Assembly (NCBI RefSeq): GCF_007830335.1
Contig: NZ_VLKU01000013.1
Span: 49,154-113,153 of the forward strand
Length of the DNA: 64,000 nucleotides
Direction: 5' to 3'
Source: Paracoccus sulfuroxidans
GTDB lineage: Bacteria; Pseudomonadota; Alphaproteobacteria; Rhodobacterales; Rhodobacteraceae
The notes under the pieces are model-generated. The model saw only the letters and a list, made by a program, of their open reading frames with translations, was not told the origin of the DNA and did no database searches. Shown here in pieces: positions 60,029 through 64,000 of this stretch. The position numbers were made by a program, and so were the translations under genes. The number at the start of each line of letters is the position of its first letter. Within the stretch, counting starts at the first letter, position 1.

Positions 60029-60646
60029 ATGTGTAATCTGTACAACCAGACCACCGCTGTTGAAGCGATGCGACACCTTTTCGACGGCCTCAAAGTCGCG
60101 GAAAGCGCAGGTAACCTGGCGCCCGGCAAGGTCTATCCTGACCAGTTGGCCCCGATCATCCGCCACGGCGGCGATGGCTTGGAACTGGCTCGGGCGCGAT
60201 GGGGAATGCCGACACCGCCGCGCTATCTGCCCGCGTCTGGACGGGACAGCGGCGTGACCAACATCCGCAATGTCGGCAGCCCACACTGGCGGCGCTGGCT
60301 CAGTCCTGAGCATCGCTGCCTTGTGCCGCTCGATGCCTTCTCGGAACCTGGTAGCGACAAGAAGCCGGTCTGGTTCGCGCCTGTTGCTGATGGACCGATC
60401 TTTTTTGCGGGCATCCAGACGCAGGGCTGGACCTCAGTCCGCAAGGTAAAGGACGGCGAGACGACCGACGACCTGTTCGCCTTCCTGACGTGTCCGCCCA
60501 ACGCCGAGGTGGGTGCGATCCATCCAAAGGCTATGCCGGTGATCCTGACGGCGCCCGATGAGTGGGGCGCATGGCTGAACCTCCCCTGGGATCAGGCGAA
60601 GGCGCTACAACGCTCGCTGGCCAATGGGACGTTGAAGCTTGTCTAA
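60029..60646 (+). CDS. SRAP/YedK-type abasic-site binding protein
   Basis: A 205-residue HMCES-like protein that forms a covalent link with abasic sites in single-stranded DNA. The N-terminal catalytic Cys2 (MCNLY), Asn residues in TNIRNVGSPHW (78-83), Glu106 (DAFSEP) and His165 (AIHPKAMPVIL) are present, so it looks active. The RCLVPLDAFSEP segment replaces the usual CLVP-x-x-GFYEW. It follows the BLUF gene, giving a light/DNA-damage pair in the phage cargo. No SOS box is seen just upstream. Confidence 0.88.
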   Translation: MCNLYNQTTAVEAMRHLFDGLKVAESAGNLAPGKVYPDQLAPIIRHGGDGLELARARWGMPTPPRYLPASGRDSGVTNIRNVGSPHWRRWLSPEHRCLVPLDAFSEPGSDKKPVWFAPVADGPIFFAGIQTQGWTSVRKVKDGETTDDLFAFLTCPPNAEVGAIHPKAMPVILTAPDEWGAWLNLPWDQAKALQRSLANGTLKLV

Positions 60647-60747
60647 TGCTGTCGCTTGTAGCCGGACCGGACTTCCCTCCTGCCTCTCGGCGCAAGCGGG
60701 TAGTCTTACGGCTTGGCTAAAAGGGGAGGCCTGCTATTTTCTTGGTG

Positions 60748-60777
60748 GAGCCGCTGTGCGGGGCAAAACAGCGGCTC
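60748..60777. terminator. Hairpin after the SRAP gene
   Basis: GAGCCGCTG and CAGCGGCTC pair over 9 bp around a 12-base loop, about 100 bp after the SRAP stop and before the convergent stop of the next gene. No T-run follows, so termination is uncertain. Confidence 0.45.
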
Positions 60778-60794
60778 AATCGCGCGCGAAGTTG

Positions 60795-61760
60795 CTACAA
60801 AAGCTTATTATGTATTGACGAAATATAAGTAAAAGGAGAGTTGCTCTTTGCTGACTTCAGCCCCACGCCCTTACTGAAAGAAATTGTTGAAGCGGCGCCC
60901 GCCAAGAGTGACGAAGCCGTATCTAATCCGAAGATTTTTCCTGCAAAGAATCCTTTAAAGGCATCGATCGCAGAGAAACTGAAACTCATTTCCCATGACG
61001 ACAGTGTGAAGGGGTTCTTGCTCTCTCTGGCAACTTTAATCATAGCTGAGATGGCTATATCTAGATCGTTTATTGCCATTTTAAGTTGATGCTCTTTATC
61101 CTCAGAGTTCATCCAGTCCTGATAAAGTCTGTCTAGTGCGCTTCGTAAAGCCAAAACCTCGGGTAGTCTGGCATCTCTGAACCGCAGCACTTCCTCCAAC
61201 GGCATGTCGTGCATGGGGATGGGTATTAGGTTGCTTAAGGTTGTGAGGACGCCGCGGTCTGTGAGAAGGTCTTTTCCGCTCAAGCTCAACGAACTTTCAC
61301 CATTGGACATAATCCATTGCCCCGGCATCTTCCCCTCAAGGATCTTTAATGTTTGGCTGAAAGCCATCGATAGGCCTGTCGCAGCATCACCGTTCATATG
61401 AAATTTTGGCCTGATCAAGCGCTTTTCGGACAGTAGGAAGTCTATATCGGGACCACCACATATGTAGATTCCGCTTGATGCCGGCCATGCAATCACATCC
61501 CAAAAGAGAAGGGCTCTCCGCAACTCGCTGGCGTCCAAATCAGAGCTTTCGATACTGACTGATGTTCCAGATATTCTCATGGGATTAGAGAGTATTATGC
61601 CGCGATTGGAATTGTTGATTTCAAAGTCAAAAGAACTACTGTCCGGCCAGACGGAAGTGCCGGCATTTGGAACAGTGCCTGTATTCAATTGACAAAATTG
61701 CGCGTTCTTCTGGAACGGATTGGTTAAAAATGTCGTGTTGCGGAAATGGCTCTTTCCCAT
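60795..61760 (-). CDS. AT-rich cargo gene of unknown function (possibly DUF6236-like)
   Basis: A 321-residue protein with much lower GC than its surroundings. It has a serine-rich N-terminus, a recognisable core RGIILSNPMRISGTSVSIESSDLDASELRRALLFWDVIAWP, and IYICGGPDIDFLLSEKRLIRP, which recalls DUF6236 family proteins from islands, though I am not sure. The C-terminal part is helical. ATG 61760 follows AAAGGA. Position in the cargo island suggests defence or lysogenic conversion, unproven. Confidence 0.6.
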   Translation of the reverse strand: MGKSHFRNTTFLTNPFQKNAQFCQLNTGTVPNAGTSVWPDSSSFDFEINNSNRGIILSNPMRISGTSVSIESSDLDASELRRALLFWDVIAWPASSGIYICGGPDIDFLLSEKRLIRPKFHMNGDAATGLSMAFSQTLKILEGKMPGQWIMSNGESSLSLSGKDLLTDRGVLTTLSNLIPIPMHDMPLEEVLRFRDARLPEVLALRSALDRLYQDWMNSEDKEHQLKMAINDLDIAISAMIKVARESKNPFTLSSWEMSFSFSAIDAFKGFFAGKIFGLDTASSLLAGAASTISFSKGVGLKSAKSNSPFTYISSIHNKLL

Positions 61761-61948
61761 CTCCCGGTCCTTTCTTGTCATTGAACTCTGGAATGAGCGA
61801 CGATATCTGCTTCAATATTTTTCACAAGCTGACATTTCGAATAGCCGACGTCCACCTGGCGCCTGCCAGGTTCTGAAGGACGGAATAGGTTCGAAACTTC
61901 GCAGTAGCTGCTATGTCCCGCGAAGGCACCCTCTAGATCGCCCACAAT

Positions 61949-61963
61949 GTTCCGCTTATGTTC
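61949..61963 (+). promoter_or_regulatory. Exact SOS (LexA) box in the prophage cargo island
   Basis: GTTC-CGCTTAT-GTTC, an exact GTTC-N7-GTTC match like the lexA operator at 11433. It ends 5 bases before the ATG of the small zinc-ribbon gene at 61969 and also lies upstream of the divergent AT-rich gene (61760). LexA bound here should block transcription of at least the rightward unit until DNA damage. Confidence 0.8.
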
Positions 61964-61968
61964 TCATC

Positions 61969-62253
61969 ATGGCTGGCGTGACGATTCGAGATCTGATAGC
62001 TGAAGGCGTGGCCTTGCAGATCCGCTGCACGGGCTGCGGCAAGACCTATGTCTATCAGGGCGACTTTCGACTGCGCACCCTTGCGACAACATCGACCCGG
62101 ATCGGCGACCTTCAGCGCGCTCTGCGCTGCCGGACCTGCAAGGCGCGCGGTGAGATCGTGATAACGATCCCCTGCTTGATCATCAACGGCCAGCGCAAAA
62201 CCGACAACCCGATCAGCGCGCTGTCGCAGCTGGGGCCACCGCTGTGGCGATGA
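61969..62253 (+). CDS. SOS-controlled small zinc-ribbon protein
   Basis: A 94-residue protein with two Cys-x2-Cys pairs (CTGCGK and CRTCKAR) spaced by about 39 residues, forming a likely zinc ribbon, followed by a short tail. No Shine-Dalgarno sequence precedes ATG 61969, and the SOS box is immediately upstream, so the mRNA is probably leaderless. An in-frame extension to 61720 runs through the operator and is rejected. It is coupled to the next gene by an ATGA overlap. Confidence 0.75.
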   Translation: MAGVTIRDLIAEGVALQIRCTGCGKTYVYQGDFRLRTLATTSTRIGDLQRALRCRTCKARGEIVITIPCLIINGQRKTDNPISALSQLGPPLWR

Positions 62254-62498
62254 CCCGCTGGACCCACGTTGCAACATGGCCCGACGGCGACCGTGACACG
62301 GATCGGGTGGTCCTGCGCGACGGTCTGGTCGTCGGGCGCGTCCATGTGGTGCTGATGCCATATGGGCCGGATAAATGGAGCTGGGCGGTCCAGACACATC
62401 CGGCATCGAGCGGCCTAGCCGACACGCTGGATGAGGGGCTGGGGATGATCAGGAAGCTGGCATCTGATGTGCTTCTCACCAAGCCAAAGAGGCGCTGA
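62250..62498 (+). CDS. Second gene of the SOS-controlled unit
   Basis: An 82-residue protein (MTRWTHVATWPDGDRDTDRVVLRDGLVVGRVHVV...). The Trp-rich, beta-type first half and the helical end (ADTLDEGLGMIRKLASDVLL) suggest a small compact fold. The ATG overlaps the stop of the zinc-ribbon gene, so it is co-translated and under the same SOS box. No known family is recognised. Confidence 0.7.
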   Translation: MTRWTHVATWPDGDRDTDRVVLRDGLVVGRVHVVLMPYGPDKWSWAVQTHPASSGLADTLDEGLGMIRKLASDVLLTKPKRR

Positions 62499-62785
62499 AG
62501 CTGCGAGAATCCAACAAAGAAGAAACTGACCGGATGGAGTTGTACCGTTTCTCCATCCGGTCGGTCGTCTTGAACCGCGAACCACTTATTGCACGCTTAG
62601 GGTGTATACCGAGGGGCGGAATCTTGCTACTTGTCCGTTTGGTCAGGTACATGCTCAGGTTGTGGTTGCCGCGCCTGCACCACTCAGCGTAATGGTTAAC
62701 AGACGCATAAAGTCATTGGATAGTTCGCGTCACGTCAACAGCAAGATGTTCCCCTTCCCTGTAATCACTCGGACAGAGCATCTGC
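62499..62785. other. Gene-poor stretch in the cargo island
   Basis: Apart from the hairpin at 62528-62562 no convincing gene or repeat is visible. It probably holds the promoter of the membrane-protein gene at 62786. Confidence 0.4.
62528..62562 (+). terminator. Hairpin after the SOS unit
   Basis: GACCGGATGGAG and CTCCATCCGGTC form a 12-bp stem around an 11-base loop, 29 bp after the stop. It is followed by GGTCGTCTTG without a clear T-run. Confidence 0.6.
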
Positions 62786-63037
62786 ATGGCATTGGTCCTT
62801 ATAGGTTTTCTTGTCGGTGCCTTTTGCTCAATCCTAGCAACCGCTTTGGGACTTGCTTGGTGGCAGGCGCTGGCCATTTACGTGGGGGCCGGGATCATAG
62901 GCTTGGTTGTTGCGGCAATCGCTTGGGCTCTCGCGCCGGATGATCCACAGGAGATCAAGGGTTATGTCGACGGTCCGCCCGATCCGCGAACTCTCGCCTC
63001 TACTTCCGATTGCAAGAACCTTCGCGAGTGGAAGTAG
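62786..63037 (+). CDS. Small two-span membrane protein
   Basis: An 83-residue protein with two hydrophobic segments (LVLIGFLVGAFCSILATALGLAWW and IYVGAGIIGLVVAAIAWAL), then a polar tail with DDPQEIKGYVDGPPDP. A phage membrane protein of unknown role, convergent with the leftward set at the window end. Confidence 0.6.
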   Translation: MALVLIGFLVGAFCSILATALGLAWWQALAIYVGAGIIGLVVAAIAWALAPDDPQEIKGYVDGPPDPRTLASTSDCKNLREWK

Positions 63038-63077
63038 GCCCAAGCCGCCCACGCGGTGATCCCGCCCGGCGCGTGGG

Positions 63078-63281
63078 TCAGGGGTGGGGGCTTTCGGAGG
63101 CTACAGCAACCGCGAACTTGTCTCGCATCGCGGCCATTTGATCCATCGCGCGCCCGGCCTCCCGCATGCAGGCTTCCGCAGTCGGGGCCGCGTAATAGAA
63201 CGGGTAGCCGTGTAGCTTGGCCTCGAATGTCCCGTCAGGCTTGCGCGTGACCGTGAACGTGTCGCGATATACTCTGCTCAT
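63078..63281 (-). CDS. Small phage hypothetical protein
   Basis: A 67-residue protein (MSRVYRDTFTVTRKPDGTFEAKLHGYPFYYAAPTAEACMREAGRAMDQ) with a beta-beta-alpha look similar to HicB-like antitoxin folds, although no toxin partner is seen. The ATG overlaps the previous gene by 4 bp. It is the last gene of a leftward set. Confidence 0.6.
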   Translation of the reverse strand: MSRVYRDTFTVTRKPDGTFEAKLHGYPFYYAAPTAEACMREAGRAMDQMAAMRDKFAVAVASESPHP

Positions 63282-63829
63282 CCCCGCTCCCCCGCCAGTG
63301 CGCGCAGGGCGACAAGCCCCTCCGTTACAGTCTGGTCAATCAGATCGGAGTTCGCCCATCGGTGGCGGTCCCCATCGGTGGCCGTCATGTTCAATTCTCG
63401 GATTTCGTTCAGCGCGATTTTGACCCGCGCCGCCGCCTCGACGCTCACCGTGCCCGCGCTGGACTGGGTGCAGTCACGGCAGGGTTGGAGGGCGTGCTCA
63501 TGGAGGCCAAAGTCGCTGCACGTTTTGCACGCCACCGGCTGCGGCTCGGGGTCGGCCTGGATCGCGGCGAGGATGCGGTCCTCGTAATCGGCCTGAGCGG
63601 CTGCATACGCCGCATCTTCGTTGCCGCCTTCATAGATCACCTTGCAGTCCGGGTACCTGATCACGCGGAACCACACTTCCGGGTCGTCTCGGTAGGTCCA
63701 TGTGAGATTGTACTTTATCAGGCCAGCCGAAGCGTTCTCGCCCCAGCAACTCAAGTCGGCGCGCACCCACTCCAGCGTCCTGATCGTGCCGCTTACATGC
63801 TTGGGGGTGGCGGTTGAGGCGGTGGTCAT
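63278..63829 (-). CDS. Phage hypothetical protein with Cys-rich centre
   Basis: A 183-residue protein. The first half (TIRTLEWVRADLSCWGENASAGLIKYNLTWTYRDDPEVWFRVI) is beta-type; the centre has CKTCSDFGLHEHALQPCRDC with two Cys-x2-Cys pairs, likely a zinc site; the end is helical. Such proteins are common in temperate phages of Rhodobacteraceae; the function is unknown. Confidence 0.65.
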   Translation of the reverse strand: MTTASTATPKHVSGTIRTLEWVRADLSCWGENASAGLIKYNLTWTYRDDPEVWFRVIRYPDCKVIYEGGNEDAAYAAAQADYEDRILAAIQADPEPQPVACKTCSDFGLHEHALQPCRDCTQSSAGTVSVEAAARVKIALNEIRELNMTATDGDRHRWANSDLIDQTVTEGLVALRALAGERG

Positions 63830-63966
63830 TCGTCAAACCTTTTCCATTTCATCACCCACCTGAAACCATTTCGGTCCCATGAGGCGATCGTGAATACGCC
63901 TAAAGTTAGGCGCACCGGAAGGAAGATTGTTGAGGCTAAAATAAAGCCATATGCGAACTCCGTCAT
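63826..63966 (-). CDS. Very small phage protein (46 aa)
   Basis: Begins MTEFAYGFILASTIFLPVRL and ends MKWKRFDE, with one weak hydrophobic segment. Its stop overlaps the next gene's ATG and its ATG overlaps the preceding gene's stop, so it fits the translationally coupled leftward operon. Confidence 0.55.
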   Translation of the reverse strand: MTEFAYGFILASTIFLPVRLTLGVFTIASWDRNGFRWVMKWKRFDE

Positions 63967-64000
63967 GCGCCCGCCTCCTTGCGCTGGTCGAGGCGGGCGA
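63963..64000 (-). CDS. Partial CDS at the window end (3' part only)
   Basis: The frame ends ARLDQRKEAGA, stop at 63963-63965, overlapping the next ATG. The gene continues beyond the window and cannot be identified. Confidence 0.5.
   Translation of the reverse strand, partial: ARLDQRKEAGA

Larger units (their letters stand above)
27042..64000. mobile_element. Prophage (HK97-head, long-tailed) integrated at tRNA-Pro; right end outside window
   Basis: From just after the tRNA to the window end nearly every gene is phage-type: tyrosine integrase, leftward early operon, S24 repressor and Cro-like gene with shared operators, replication region, terminase-portal-protease-capsid module, tail module, lysis genes and cargo. 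Base composition is visibly less GC-rich than the host side, most strongly in the repressor region and at 60795-61760. No second copy of the tRNA 3' end was found in the window, so the right boundary is unknown. Confidence 0.92.

Noticed and set aside
61720..61968. N-terminal extension of the SOS-controlled zinc-ribbon gene
   Set aside because: The extension crosses the SOS box and the divergent promoter region, and its sequence is unlike a protein.
62602..62943. 113-residue plus-strand frame overlapping the two-span membrane gene
   Set aside because: Different frame from the membrane protein, no domain and no ribosome site.

Overview
The window is GC-rich alphaproteobacterial DNA, most like a Paracoccus/Rhodobacter-type member of the Rhodobacteraceae. 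The evidence is the trpG-trpD-ung-trpC-moaC-moeA order next to lexA, a ppiD-trpE pair, and a lexA box of the alphaproteobacterial form GTTC-N7-GTTC. Two very different halves meet at a tRNA-Pro gene (26965-27041).

Positions 1-26900 are ordinary chromosome. In order: a polyamine-type ABC transporter (ATPase, binding protein, two permeases); a leftward housekeeping run (GNAT, AEC transporter, MBL hydrolase, TatD, holB, tmk, D-Ala-D-Ala carboxypeptidase); lexA with its own SOS box; a leftward moeA-moaC-trpC-ung-trpD-trpG cluster; a Pro/Ala-rich protein and an aminotransferase; ppiD-trpE; then a COG4315 protein, DUF2127 protein, gpt, LysE exporter, fabI, pdxH, a double cold-shock-domain protein and a DUF192 protein.

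Positions 27042-64000 (and beyond) are a prophage integrated at the 3' end of tRNA-Pro. Its integrase is the last gene of a leftward early operon (31679 to 27083) that also carries a 66-residue protein resembling the Acb2/Tad1 anti-CBASS cyclic-nucleotide sponges. The immunity region (31951-33973) has a LexA-like S24 repressor, a secreted TagO/VasI-like gene in the same orientation, and a Cro-like gene. Five near-identical GGGGAAA..CCCC operators sit at the two control regions. The rightward early region has small HTH proteins, a methyltransferase and a replication-type protein followed by a striking array of helically phased octamers, a probable origin. The late region (38623-59111) encodes an HK97-type head and a long non-contractile tail: HNH nuclease, TerS, TerL, portal, protease, capsid, connectors, tail tube, chaperones, tape measure, tip proteins, beta-helix tailspike, collagen-like fibre and lysis genes. 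Fibre and lysis cassettes are separated by intrinsic terminators. Two late genes (head-tail connector, tail tip) are interrupted by in-frame TAG codons, and two minus-strand morons are inserted in the head-tail module.

Beyond the strong late terminator (59116-59149) lies a cargo island: a short AppA-like BLUF blue-light receptor followed by an SRAP/YedK-type abasic-site protein, an AT-rich gene of unknown function, and a two-gene unit headed by an exact SOS box. The window ends in a leftward set of small phage-type genes. No right attachment site is visible, so the element continues past the window.

The most interesting items are the BLUF-SRAP pair, the SOS-box cargo unit, the phased repeat array, the anti-CBASS-like gene, the repressor-linked TagO gene, and the paired in-frame amber codons. 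Family names come from recognising motifs by eye; no searches were run.
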